A stretch of DNA of 64,000 bases from Notospermus geniculatus (GCA_002633025.1 NMRB01000137.1:41918-105917); one strand, 5' to 3'; counted from the stretch's first letter, positions 45,148 through 56,253 are shown. Numbers and translations are program-made. The notes: generated from the sequence alone by a model not told the origin.

Positions 45148-45344
45148 AAAAAGATCACGGTTTTTGTTCATGATGATATAATCCAACAGTTCACCCAGAA
45201 TGATACTCAACGCTATTGTCCGACTCATACAGTGATGTTCGTTTATTTTTTGGTTTGGGCAATATTGTCGACTTTCGAACAACATTTGGGATGAAAGCAT
45301 GGGACACCATTGCTGTTAGCAACTTATAGTCTGACCCTATCTAT

Positions 45345-45548
45345 CCGTGGAGCAATGGAATGCGGAAGATGGAAATGCGACATGTATTTGCCATTTTAAT
45401 AATCTGCCAAAGCAGTCCGCATGACTCGCGTCAATTATACAAGGAGCTAATAGGCTTTTTCAAAATCTCGCAAGTGAATGGGTGATTAAAACTGTGTGGT
45501 CAACCACCATGTTCAGGTTCATTACTTCCGCATTACATTGCTCCACGG
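45345..45548. mobile_element. MITE (CCGTGGAGCAATGGAATGCG ends)
   Basis: Inverted ends CCGTGGAGCAATG with ATGCGGAAG; related by core motif to 357-589. Confidence 0.7.
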
Positions 45549-46357
45549 CAAGATTGGGTAAAACTATAGAAATAATTTACTATCACCCACCTATGGACAC
45601 TGCTTAGAAGATAAAACTGCTCTTCCAAACTCAGCATCAGTGTTTCTCAAATTAAGACTATAATGACAGATAAAAGATGAACTCTGTCTCCAATCTGCCG
45701 CTCTCATCACATTCTCAAGTTCTACATTACTAGTATGTAGTTATAAAGAGTCAGTACATATCCATGGATAATACAGACGTAAGCGTCAATAAAAGCACTA
45801 AAGACTTACAAAAAAGTTGTTATAAATCGATATTGTCAGAAATTTCGTATTCATAAAATGACCATTTTTCTTTTCCCTACTGCATTATGTTATATTCATA
45901 TAAGGATCATTCATTTCCATTGAATTTCGTACGACCGCTAGCAAAATGACAACTCCATAAGTTTATATCGATTCCCGATATTTTGGTGGTCATTTTTCAA
46001 GCCTCTTTGTTTGGTCAGGTATTCATTAAGTGCCTACAGCGCGGCATATTCGACGAGAGACAGGCGCGTCCTTCTCATGATCAAGCCGTCTGGGCGCCTT
46101 CCATCCGGTCGTAGTGGTCGTGTCATGCACGAACAGGTCGTGAGCCCCTGTGAATCACATCTAGCGTTCGTGAATGCGCGGAGATAACTTGTCGTCCTAC
46201 CCAGGAATTTAAATTTAATGTTGCCTGCAAAGGTCCGGTACGACTACAAAGTATCACACACATCGGATACGTCAGCAGAGTTTGTCCGTATCTCAAATTC
46301 CGTCCATGCGAAAGGGCCCAACGTCAGACGTATATTCTTCGTGTGCCCGGTTGCTAA
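45549..46357. other. Stretch with no recognised feature
   Basis: No supported frames, promoters or inverted repeats were noticed. Confidence 0.4.
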
Positions 46358-46762
46358 AGGGCCTGTCACACTGAAGTAGTTCTCAAAACGTCCTGCCCCG
46401 TTCTAAAAGAATCGTAAAACGGGCTAGAACGTGTTAAGCAGCGCATACACGATCAATATTATTGCACAATATGAGGATCACAATGGGCAATATTATTCCC
46501 AATCTTTCTTCTACCCATCATGCGAAAAGCACACGACCACCCATTTGGGCCCGATATTGTGCAATAATATTGCGCCGTGTATGGGCGGCTTTACCCTTGG
46601 CAAAACAATGCCTCGATGTTCTGGAGCACCCTTCCCGTCCATGAAGTTCGTAAAAAGACTGTAAAAAGTTGTCACTACGTCCACTATGTTCGCAGACAGT
46701 TTGAGCCCGTTCGGCAAAATTTTTAAAGAACGTACTGAAAACTACCTCAGTGTGACTGGGCC
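46358..46762. mobile_element. MITE (GGGCCTGTCACACTGAAGTAG ends) with nested fold-back
   Basis: Ends GGGCCTGTCACACTGA and TCAGTGTGACTGGGCC; arms also share GTAGTTCTCAAAACGT-type sequence. A second inverted pair (CATACACGATCAATATTATT, 46444-46592) sits inside and is probably a separate nested element. Confidence 0.75.
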
Positions 46763-46789
46763 ATTACATGTGGCTGACCTGAGCTGATC

Positions 46790-47400
46790 CAATGGTTCTG
46801 CCATCTTCAAAGTCTGGGCATACAGTGAGAAGGCCTACCATTGCAAGTCGCGCTTATAACCACCCGACTGCTAGGCTTATGCCCGGTTGTTCAGGTGTGG
46901 CTCACATGAGCCTAGCTTATTCCTCAAAATCGAGTTCACGTAAGTCGCGCTTGTGTCTGGTCACAAGAACAGCTTAATCGATTCCGAGTTTATTGCACAA
47001 CCTGAACTAAACTTGGGATTGCCTAAGCGGGGCTTGTTACCCTACTTGCTCATGCTTTCCTATACAATTTGCTTGGTGTGTGCCCGGTTGCTGAGGTGTG
47101 GCTTACGTGACCTGATCCAATGCTTCTGCCATCTTCCATGTCTGGGCATACAGTGGGTACGCCTACCATTATAAGTCGCGCTTATAACCACCCCATTGCC
47201 ATGTTTATTATAAGAAAGGCTTAAGCTTGGCTTGTGTTTGAAGCCCAACCTGCGCAACGCGCTGTGAAATATAAGTCTGGCTTAAGCCATGCTTATGTCG
47301 GGATCGACCCAACTCTGGCTTGAGCTAAGGCGGAACAACCGGGCATTAAGCTTGGCTTGTGTTTAACGCCCAAACTGTGCAACGCGCAAACACAGATCTA
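46790..47400. repeat. Cluster of GCCCGGTTGCTGAGGTGTGG-type repeats
   Basis: Blocks GCCCGGTTG, AAGTCGCGCTTATAACCACC and GGCTTAAGC recur in both orientations, indicating several short, nested copies of one family. A single related copy is near 27990-28130. Confidence 0.6.
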
Positions 47401-47846
47401 GAGAAACGAAGGAACGGGTTGAGGTACTGTCCGGGTTGGTGGCTGGACTCTCAATGCTCTCATAGGTCATGGCTTGATTACCATTGTTGTTCTTTCTTCA
47501 GCTTGTGAGAGGCATGAGAGCAAAAATTTACGTTGGCAAACCACAAATTATAACTGACGGATGGCGAAGGGTCCCACGCCAATCAAATGGCATGCATGGC
47601 GGGAAGGCCCATGCTTATTAAAGCCGAACTGGCGCACATCGGGAGAGCAGACGATTAAGACATGGATAAAGATTCAACAATGGATAAAGAATCGAAATGG
47701 ACGAGAGAGTGTAAATTGAGTTTTAAGGTAGAAGAATGCTATAAGGATCTATGCAAATGCCCCATTTGTTGCACTTGTCATGAACCCAGTAAAAATCGGC
47801 CCAGCGGAGTGATTAACGCCAATGATGTAGCCAATTAAATCTTCAG

Positions 47847-48914
47847 TGGGTGAGGTCAAGCATGTCAAGTATTGTGTAAAACTGGATTGAGTTTACTTTG
47901 AGTTAACCCGAGTTCTTTACGCCAGATACAGGTAAACTCTGAGCAAACTCTGAGTATACCTTAGCTAAACTCTGAAGCAACTAAGAGAACCCTCAAGTAG
48001 ACCTAAACCCCTGGGAATTCCCCACATCTACTCATATTCCTTGAATCTCTACTCTGGGTCAGCAGTGCATGCTTCATACTTGCACACGCTGTAGCAGTGT
48101 TAATAGCCCACACAGCACACACGCATGACAAGGAAGATGGACAAGTGGAAGAATGAGAGTTTTCCTTGCTTTGGAGCGAGCAGAAAATGATCGAGGCTTT
48201 AAATCACCTTAGAGAAAATCACAACAGTTTCAAGCAGGCCAAAAGAAATCAGATATTCCCCACATATTCCGTCGAATTGTCCATCTGTAGGCCTAAGTCG
48301 CAAATGTCTCTGCACATGTTCTTCGCTGTATGCTGGCCTCCTTAAGTAATTTTCATGCCTTTCTTGGGCAAGAGCATGCACTCAACAGGCATAAAAGATG
48401 GCTGACTGTTTCTTTCCTGCCTCCAAAACTTTACCCAAAACTTGACTTCTTTCCGAATTAACTCTCAGTTAACACCTAGGGATTAAGATTACCCTAATGC
48501 ATTTGTCCATTCGTTTTTAACAAAGATGGCTGCTCTGCTCAGGTATACCTAACCCTGGGGTATAATCTAAGGAAACGTTTGAGTTTACCCAGAGTGAACT
48601 CTAGGTAAACTCACGGTAAACTATACCCTCGTTGAGAAGTCAAGTTTTGGGTATACTGGGGGTTATATCTTTACCCTAGGGTAAAAATCTGATGGACGTC
48701 TCCTTTAACCTGGGCCATTGAGCTATCTTTTAGAAGATGGGGATTTGGTCTAGTGGTTTAAGGCGTGCTGCCCCTTAGTGCTGGCGATTGATGCCTCATG
48801 CGAGGGTCCGTGGGAAGAAAGACGTGATGACTTTCACCTTAGAAATCCGTTTCTGTTTCTTACCCGTAAAAATCTGAGGGTTATCTTTACTTTACTCAAA
48901 ACTTGACCTCACCC
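47847..48914. mobile_element. 1.07-kb element (TGGGTGAGGTCAAG ends)
   Basis: Inverted ends TGGGTGAGGTCAAG and CTTGACCTCACCCA. Both subterminal regions are full of short GAGTTTACC / GGTAAACTC repeats, a layout seen in DNA transposons where they bind transposase. A 60-codon reverse frame at 48199-48381 contains LRRPAYSEEHVQRHLRLRP but is too short to assign. A SINE fragment lies in the right end. Confidence 0.7.
48735..48870 (+). mobile_element. tRNA-like SINE fragment
   Basis: Starts with an A-box-like TGGTCTAGTGGTTTAAGGCG and shares CTCATGCGAGGGTCCGTGGG and TTCACCTTAGAAATCCG with the SINE at 53430-53510. The B box is lost here. It is nested in the 47847-48914 element. Confidence 0.55.
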
Positions 48915-49418
48915 AGCCCAGTGTCATCCCGACCATGGCCGTTGTCATTCAACCTCTACATGTCGGAATACAAACAACCCGCTGTCGGTGACGCCCGACT
49001 CAGACAGCCTCGTGAGTAACGCGCACTGTCACTGGTTGCTATTTTGGTGATCAACTCACTTGAATAATCGGCCGTTACATCCAGTGCTTTCTACCTACTG
49101 GCACTGCATATCCAGCACACACTATCAGGGGGAGGTACCAGCCAGTTCTTCCAAGGTTTCTTCAGGGCTGTAGGGAGCGGTAGGGACTGTAAATTGTCCG
49201 CCGAGTTTCTCCTGATCCTCCATTTTAATGAACTCTTTGTAGACAATGAAGTCACACAAATTGACGTGGTACAGAAGCCTACAATATTGACGTGGTACAG
49301 AAGCCTACAATATTGCAGTTTCAGAAATGATGAAGGCCTAATCCACTTATCACCAGTCGCTGATACACTCTTGCTCATAAATAGGAATATTCTGAGAATT
49401 TCCATTTCCAATAACCGT

Positions 49419-49857
49419 TTTTTGAATTATTTTTGTGGGTGTGGGTCGATTTCAATGAAACTTCATCTGCTGATGGGGACATTACAAGGCAATGGTTGCT
49501 TTGGCTGGTGTTCTGAAACCATGCAGTGTGCGACGATGATGTAGGAAGCCGCCCGAATTTTTGTGAAAAATACCGCTTTTGAAAATCGGCTTAGAAATAT
49601 TCTATGAAGTGGTGATAAATCACTTTTGTTAGCGTTTTTGTTTAGGGTAAGAATTAAACTTTCAAAACAAATTCAGGAACTAAATTGCTATGCACATCAG
49701 GGCGCTGAGGTTGATTTCTGTAAAACCGCGTTTTTTACCTTCCCGATGCACTAGATTTCAGAACATCAGCCGCAGCAACCATTGTCCCCGTAATGTCCCC
49801 ATCAGCTGATGAAGTTTCGTTGAAATCAACCCACACGCACAGAAATAATTCAGAATG
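49419..49857. mobile_element. Inverted-repeat element (CATCWGCTGATGGGGACATTA arms)
   Basis: Arms of about 100 bp (49421-49525, 49758-49855) share GATTTCAATGAAACTTCATC and GCTGATGGGGACATTAC-type blocks. The 116-codon forward frame overlapping the left arm has no signature. Confidence 0.65.
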
Positions 49858-50134
49858 AAATGGCCAGGGCCATTGTGCTCACCTCTGTGATAAGTCTCCA
49901 TGGTTAAGTGTGAAACTGTGACTCTCATGGTCAATGTTGAGGATCAGTACAGATAAGATAAAGCTGAACACACCAAGAAGTATTTTATGATCTGATCAGT
50001 ATTATCAGTCAATGACATAAACTCAGGTGATGGCACCCAGAAGGAGTACAATTTCTGAATACAATGAATACAAGTGGTATTTGTGAACAAACTGCTTTCC
50101 TGTCTAGGTCACAGTCTCATGTCAAAAATTCTAT

Positions 50135-51101
50135 TTTTCAAGATGGCCACCAGGTGGCCACACGTGACGTTCGCTGGGACTGAAATTTTAGCAGGAATGT
50201 ACAGGATACTTGCATAGATATTTAGACAACATTGAAACATCGTAACATTTACTACCGATGAGATATGGCCAAAGTCAATTTTTCAAGATGGCCGCCTGGC
50301 AGCCATGTTGAAGTCCAATCGAACCGAAATTTGGCATATAAGTAGACGGTACCAAGACACATATTTAGGCACGGTTAAAGCATCCTAGCTACCCCTATTT
50401 ATGAGGTGTTGGCCGAAGTCCATTTTTCAAGATGGCTCCCTGGCGGCCATATTTGACGTTGAATCTCACTGAAATTTACCATATATTTATATGGTACCTA
50501 GATACATATTTTGACAACGTTAAAACATCCTACCTACTCCTATTTATAAAATGTGGGTCAAAGTCCATTTTTCAAGATGGCTTCCTGGCGGCCATATTTG
50601 AAGTCCGATCGGGTTGAAATTTGGTGCATTTGTGCAGGGTGCCTAGATATATCTTCACACCAAATCACAACACTCTATGTCAAATAGCCATGAAATGTGC
50701 CACCAAACAGTGAATTTTGAACTTTGACCTCTGTGACCTTGAAAAGTAGGTCAAATCAAAAACCCGGGATTTATGTGATGTAGTCTCATCAGAGGAACCC
50801 ACCATAAAAGTTTCGTGGTTCTAGCTAACAGCGTTCAGGAGATACGGCCGAAAGAAGGTTTTCACAAAGCGCCCCCTACAGGCCAGAGTGTATAAGCAGC
50901 AGCGCTAAGTTTCGGTCCAGAGATAGTTTTTACCATAGGCTACCTGTACACCAAATTTCAAGTTTCTAACCCAAGCGGTTTAGAAACGTGCCACCCATGT
51001 TAACGACGACGGACGACGGACGACGACGACGGACGACGACGACGGACGACGACGGACGACACACCATGAGAGAAGCTCACCTCACAGAGGTGAGCTAAAA
51101 A
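50135..51101 (-). repeat. Dispersed AGCTCACC-type repeat, copy 4
   Basis: Reverse orientation: the head AGCTCACCTCTGTGAGGTGAGCT with a CGTCGTC tract is at 51000-51098. Four CAAGATGGCCGCCTGGCGGCC units lie at 50140, 50285, 50430 and 50572. The left (tail) end is truncated. The half-site array is at 50718-50739. Confidence 0.75.
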
Positions 51102-51225
51102 AACGTTTATTGGAAATGAATGGAAATTCTCAGAATATTCCATAGCAGTGTAGCCTATTTCAGAAACGGTCTCTGCGTCATTCCTTGAAAGAATGCTATC
51201 ACAATATACGCCATATTTCATATTA

Positions 51226-51368
51226 GGGAGGTTGAGATCAGCGACTTATCACGGATCCTACGTACCGTATACGGATAGAATTCTGTACAACGCGGACAAA
51301 TTTTGTGCACATTTCGATCCCTATGTAGGCCTATAAGGATCCGTGATAAGTCGCTGATCTCAACCCCC
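51226..51368. mobile_element. TA-flanked MITE (GGGAGGTTGAGATCAGCG ends)
   Basis: Inverted arms with GAGATCAGCGACTTATCACG and GGATCC, TA directly outside. 143 bp, no coding capacity. Confidence 0.82.
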
Positions 51369-51804
51369 TAGTATTTTCTTCGTTTCTTCAACATTATTGT
51401 GTTTGAGTGGAAGACGGTTGACTAATACTGACCTTCGGGACATCAAAATTGAAAAATTTGTAGGATGACTATAGTAAACAGCTTTGTCCAGGAGTATTTC
51501 CGGATAGTTGTGCGGGATTGGGGTATTTTGCAGCCAGATATTAAGCAGCACGAAATTAGATCATTTCTCCTCTGTGCTTCACTTACTTGTCAGCTAAAAT
51601 GTACGACTTTCGCTGTTTTGCCAGAAGATAAGTCCTTTGCTTGTCAGATAAGTAAAAAGATAGGTACCTGCATGGAGAAGACGGAGGCGTTTGAATTCCG
51701 ACGAACCCGGATGTATCAGAGAAAGGTAATCAAATCAAATAGTTCCCTAGCTCAAACACTGTCAGGCCCGTGCTTAGCCCTGTTACAGCTGGTTTTCTTA
51801 TTCC

Positions 51805-52730
51805 AAAGCCCTGTTTCCACTATAAGAAGACCAGTTTCCGGTGCCGGTTTTTTTTCACAGGGTTTTGGATAATCCTTCGATGGTTTAACAATACATGGCG
51901 TGTTAATTATCCAAAACCCTGTGGAAATCGCTCCGGCGCCGCGAACCGCAGCGGAATCCGTTGTAGTGGAAACAGGCCTTAACGGCTTTTCTTACTCGAC
52001 GGGAAATCGTACCAGTATAAGATCTGACGCACACCTTCCAACGGGTTTTCTTACTCGCAACGGGATATCTTACTAATTTGTTAACGTGTCTACTTACGCC
52101 GATTTAACCGGTTTTCTTACTCATGACCCTAAAGGCCTGTTTCCACTAGACCGGTTTCCCACATTGCGTTTTGCGATTTCACAGGGTTTTGGATAATCCT
52201 ACGATGGTTTAACAATACATGGCGCGTTTATTGTCCCAATGCCTGTGAAAACCGCCCCGGCGACGCAAAACCGCTGCGGAAACCGGTCTAGTGGGAAAAG
52301 GCCTTAAGGCCTGTTTCCACTAAACAGCGGTTTCCGCAGCGGTTCACTGGCATTGGGACAATCAACAGGCTATGTATTGTTAAACCATCGAAGGATTATC
52401 CAAACCCCTGTGAAAAACGCACCGCTCGCCGCAAAATCGCTCTGTTTCCACTAGACCGGTTTGTCGCCCCGGGTTTTTTTCACAGGATTTTGGATAATCC
52501 TTCGAAGGCTTAACAATACATGGTTTTGTTCTAGAGTTTCGGATTGTAAAGTTCCAGCCTGAAGAAGACCCCGGTTGGGGTCGAAAATTCGCAAAAACAC
52601 TCTGGAAATTGCCTTTTTATTTATCATTAACAATACATGGCGTGTAAATTATCCCAATGCCTGTGAAAACCGCCCCAGCGCCGCAAACTGCGGCGGAAAC
52701 CGGTCTTATAGTGAAAACAGGCCTTTTAAG
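51805..52730. repeat. Row of AAGGCCTGTTTCCACTAG-type MITE copies
   Basis: At least four copies follow each other (51805-51980, 52131-52306, about 52305-52440 truncated, about 52440-52730). Each has GGCCTGTTTCCACT ends and an inner GGATAATCCTTCGATGG...ACAATACATGGCG segment. The last copy is split by the retro-stub at 52524-52627. The copies differ enough to be separate insertions or old tandem duplicates. Confidence 0.75.
52524..52627 (+). mobile_element. 104-bp retroelement 3' stub with 13-bp target duplication
   Basis: Flanked by TAACAATACATGG at 52511-52523 and 52628-52640, and absent from the sister MITE copies at the same position. The insert contains CCTGAAGAAGACCCCGG then TTGGGGTCGAAAA, a stem bounded by CTGAAGA and GAAA, like the hammerhead-type cores found at Penelope-element ends. 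A long target duplication with a very short insert indicates extreme 5' truncation by target-primed reverse transcription. Confidence 0.7.
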
Positions 52731-52733
52731 GCC

Positions 52734-52866
52734 CGTTCACACCAAAACCGCGCCGCGGGCCGCGACGGCGAAAAACGACGAGCGTGCACAGCCGCGAAAA
52801 TAGGTTCAATAAAAGGGTCACACCGAAGACGCGCGGCAAAAAATGTCGTGGGACTCATGTGAACCT
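52734..52866. mobile_element. Possible MITE (GTTCACACC...ATGTGAAC)
   Basis: The left end GGCCCGTTCACACC is partly inverted at the right (TCATGTGAACC). GC-rich CGCGCC/CGCGGC blocks are inside. The ends are imperfect. Confidence 0.45.
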
Positions 52867-53429
52867 GTAGGCTACCATGAATCCGGGTCATCTTTGCATT
52901 ATGAGCTGACTGAAGAGGTGTAATAAACCAGACATGGTGCTGCTGTTTAGAAAGTCAAAATACTCCTCACTGCTCATGGATTTGACGGGACGGTTAACGA
53001 TTAACAAATGGATTCCTAGCCATGAAACTATACCCATCTCGAAACAAACTCATCAATAAAGGCAGCTACATACCCTCTACCACAGGATATTCAAGGACAA
53101 ACATACTCCCTCAAAATGTGTTCGCCGCGGGTCAGCTAGTACAAATAACAATCCTGATGAGGGTTTACAACTTTCGCGTCAGACCCCTGTGCTGGCTAAA
53201 TGGCACGGTGTATAAGGAACTGATGTCCCGTATGGATTGAACTCTTTATCTGTCAGTCAAGTGCCTCCCCCCCCCCCNCCCCCCATTTTAACTCCTCATA
53301 TTTCTCTTCGTCAACTCACGATCTACCCACGTGACCCATCCAGGCCGGCAGGCTTGTTAAACATGGTAAACATGTCAAACCCAGTTCTTTAGCAAGAGAA
53401 TCCCTGATGTGTACACAGTATGAAAATAT
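52867..53429. other. Stretch with no supported gene
   Basis: A 72-codon forward frame at 53022-53240 has no recognised signature. A poly-C tract with an ambiguous base lies at about 53266-53284. Confidence 0.4.
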
Positions 53430-53510
53430 AAATCGGGTTTCTTAGGTGAACGGCATTGCTTCCTACCAGATTCGAACCCACGGACCCTCGCATGAGGGTC
53501 CTGATGTGTA
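53430..53510 (-). mobile_element. tRNA-like SINE fragment
   Basis: On the reverse strand it contains the B box GGTTCGAATCTGG preceded by ATGCGAGGGTCCGTGG and followed by a TTCACCTAAGAAACCCG tail, matching 48735-48870. The A box is not clear. Confidence 0.6.
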
Positions 53511-53697
53511 CATAGGGATAAATTCTTGCCGTTCTTTGAGCATCTTTGACACCTTGTTGAAAACGGATATGGATGCATGTAAAGATAACTTGTGTTCAAT
53601 TATTTCCAATTTTACCTCAGGGGGAGTCTTGGTATTGTTTCTTCATAACTAAGCTGCGGTATTTCCGACGGCGGAAGGTGTTCACGTTGGTCGATTT

Positions 53698-54290
53698 CAT
53701 CATTCCTAGGGTGAAACGATAAATCGGGCAAGTCATTCGCGTTTCCAGGGTCTTCATTCCTTGGGTGAAACCATAAATTGGGCAAAGTCATACGTGTTTC
53801 CAGGATCTTCATTCCTAGGGTATAATGATAAATCGGGCAAGTCACTGGTGTTTCCAGGATCTTCATTCCTAGGGTAAAACGATAAATCGGGCAAAGTCAT
53901 TCGTGTTTCCGGGATCTTCATTCCTTGGGTAAAATGATAAATCGGGCAAGTCATTCGTGTTTCCAGGATCTTCATTCCTAGGGTAAACATGGTAAAATGA
54001 TTAATCGGGCAAGTCATTGGTGTTTCCAGGATCTTCATTCCTAGGTTGAAACGATAAATCAGGCAAGTCATTGGCATCTCCAGGATCTTCATTCCTAGGT
54101 TGAAACGATGAATTTGGCAAGTCATTGGCATCTCCAGGATCTTCATTCCATGGGTGAAACGATCAATTTGGCAAGTCATTGGCATCTCCAGGATCTTCAT
54201 TCCATGGGTGAAACGATCAATTTGGCAAGTCATTGGCATCTCCAGGATCTTCTGTCATTAGGGTGAAACGATGAATTTGCCAAGTCATGT
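53698..54290. repeat. Minisatellite, 54-55 bp period, about eleven units
   Basis: The marker TCTTCATTCC recurs at steps of 53-55 bp (one unit has 8 extra bp). Because most units are 54 bp, the reverse strand stays open for 161 codons as an 18-residue repeat (for example MKILEMPMTCQIDRFTHG). Coding use is doubtful, since the frame breaks where units are 55 bp and no start or splice context is seen. Confidence 0.9.
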
Positions 54291-54467
54291 AGTCCGGACG
54301 CAAAACCCCGATTTTCTGAGAAGTGGTACTTTTCTGTATAACAGCAATTTTTTAATGGGCGTCCCCAGGATCTTCATTTCAGGTAGCGTCGCTGTTGTCA
54401 AGTTCCAAAATATTCAGGCTCTCACTTAAAATGACATCAATGTCACCTGGTGTTCTCAGCAGACTAA

Positions 54468-54946
54468 AGTTGCGCTTCCACTACAAAAAAAGCCGGTATT
54501 TGTCCGCTCTTATTCTGCTTCCATTACAGAATAACAGAATAGCCGTGTTTAATAAGTCCGGTTCTATTAAGTGCGGATCTATTTAGTTCGAGTTGCGCTT
54601 CCACTACAAAAAAGCCGGTATTTGTCCGCTCTTATTCTGCTTCCTTTACAGAATTGCCGGGTTTAATAAGTCCGGTTCTATTAAGTGCGGATCTATTTAG
54701 TTCGGATAGCATAGCCGATCATACTCCGAATCTAGATGCGGATAAATTTTGTAGTGGAATGGCAATAACACCGGATCTATTTGTAGTATTATGCTCGGCT
54801 ACAGGTGGCTCCACGGTCGCTTGCGACTGTGCATTACCTATCCAAACTAAATAGATCCGCACTTAATAGAACCGGACTTATTAAACCCGGCAATTCTGTA
54901 ATGGAAGCAGAACAACACCGGCTTTTTTTGTAGTGGAAGCGCAACT
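54468..54946. mobile_element. TAA-flanked MITE (AGTTGCGCTTCCACTAC ends), arm duplicated
   Basis: Inverted ends AGTTGCGCTTCCACTACAAA, TAA at 54465-54467 and 54947-54949. The left arm occurs twice in tandem (54468-54590 and 54591-54709, both with AGCCGGTATTTGTCCGCTC), so the element has a second internal left end. It lies in the OTU gene relic. Confidence 0.88.
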
Positions 54947-55229
54947 TAAGTCGTCGCCCTGGCCTTCGGCAAAATGACTAAGCATGATGACTGGAATATT
55001 GTTATCAAAATAACCAGTCGGAGAAAGGAGCGCAGTCGCCTGGCTCCCAAGGGAGGACCTGACAATGATATTAACATTGAAGAGTTCACTCTCTCTTTGG
55101 AAGGTCCAGTGGTCTCCAAATGTTCAACTTAGTGCCATTTGTTTGACGTAGGAATCATATCTAACATCCGTTATAAAATTGCCAAGATAATTCATGATTG
55201 GCTGAAGGGGTTTTTCATCAGGTCTGTAA

Positions 55230-55899
55230 CCAGACTGGGCCGTCACGCGGTACCGTGATGGAAACGTGCACGTGACTTTGTCGCGCCCAACCGCGCAATG
55301 ACTATACAAAATACAATATTTGTTTCGGCAGAAAACACCTACAATCCTGCGTGGAGGGGACGGAAACTTCTCACCGTAAATTTATACAGTTTTTGTCAAT
55401 AAACAAGCAAGAATTCACTATGTCATACTCACGTTTAAAGATTTTACAGGCAATTTTCGACCGAAATTTACCTTGACAGCCGTAATGGCAGGCCTGTCAT
55501 GCCTACCTGCATTATATGCCATTTTCGGCGCCATAAACGCCTGCAAAGCCTGAAATTCAGTTCAGGTATGTAGATAAGATGATAGAGATTGCATTTGGAC
55601 AGGTCATTTCAAAATGACGCTTTTTTAAACGATTGACGCTTTTTTGAAATTAGACGTGCTAAAGTCTCTAATCTTCGGGTGGTCTCGGTTAGCCGCGATT
55701 GTTGTTGTAATCTTCACAAGTAAACCATTGTAAAACGTTGACTTCAACTGCCCCGTGATATCACGCTGCAGCGCGACCACCATTCCCACCATGCTCGGCG
55801 AGCAGTTGTGCGGTTGCGCCACATTCGATCCACTTCCTCTTTTCACCACGAAATCACGGTAAAGCGCGAGTCACGGTACCGCGTGACGGCCCAGTCTGG
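55230..55899. mobile_element. TAA-flanked element (CCAGACTGGGCCGTCACGC ends)
   Basis: Inverted ends of 29 bp starting CCAGACTGGGCCGTCACGC, with TAA at 55227-55229 and 55900-55902. It interrupts the OTU frame without shifting it beyond the 3-bp duplication. The interior has no transposase. Confidence 0.9.
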
Positions 55900-56253
55900 T
55901 AACAATTTCGTTTCTAAGGTTCGTTGCGGATCTATGGATACCTATTAACTTGAGCTGATCGGCCAGGGCTGAAAATTGGCAGTTACCGTCCCCTGGTGGA
56001 TTGTAGCGAATCGGAACACCTAATTCTGATATTCTTTCCTCATGCGTTTTAATGATCCGATATTTATTCGTGTAATTATATGACACTGCTTTTCTTCGCC
56101 GTTTTTCTCGATTCCTAGTGATGTTAGTAACATCTTTAAATTGAGAACCACTTCTCGGCACTTGCTCTACCAGGAACCTGGTATCGTACTTTGTATCTGT
56201 GAGACTTCCGCTTGACGTCAAGGATGATCCCAGTGACGATTCTGTAAATCCAG

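Larger units (their letters stand above)
54379..56241 (-). pseudogene. OTU-type cysteine protease gene, disrupted by two MITEs
   Basis: On the reverse strand the first segment (56241-55903) has a basic region (NREKRRRKAVSYNY) and then NPPGDGNCQFSALADQL, the OTU catalytic motif with Asp and nucleophile Cys (codon at 55979-55981). After a TAA-flanked MITE (55230-55899), the same frame continues (KPLQPIMNYLGNFITDV, DSYVKQMALS, stop, TFGDHWTFQRE), the middle of an OTU domain. It ends SHFAEGQGDD at about 54950, where family members have a catalytic His. There a second MITE (54468-54946) intervenes, and an open tail (DIDVILSESLNILELD) follows in a shifted frame to a stop at 54379. OTU proteins remove ubiquitin, and OTU domains also occur in transposon proteins; I cannot tell which this was. 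No in-frame ATG precedes the motif, but an acceptor-like TGGATTTACAG sits at 56242, so it may be an exon. The TGA at 55124-55126, the two insertions and the Asp in place of His indicate a dead copy. Confidence 0.78.

Noticed and set aside
49091-49544. Overlapping forward (116) and reverse (106) frames
   Set aside because: They overlap each other, and the forward one runs into a MITE arm; no domain is recognisable.
53698-54290. CRISPR array
   Set aside because: Units are contiguous with no unique spacers and the context is animal DNA; it is a minisatellite.
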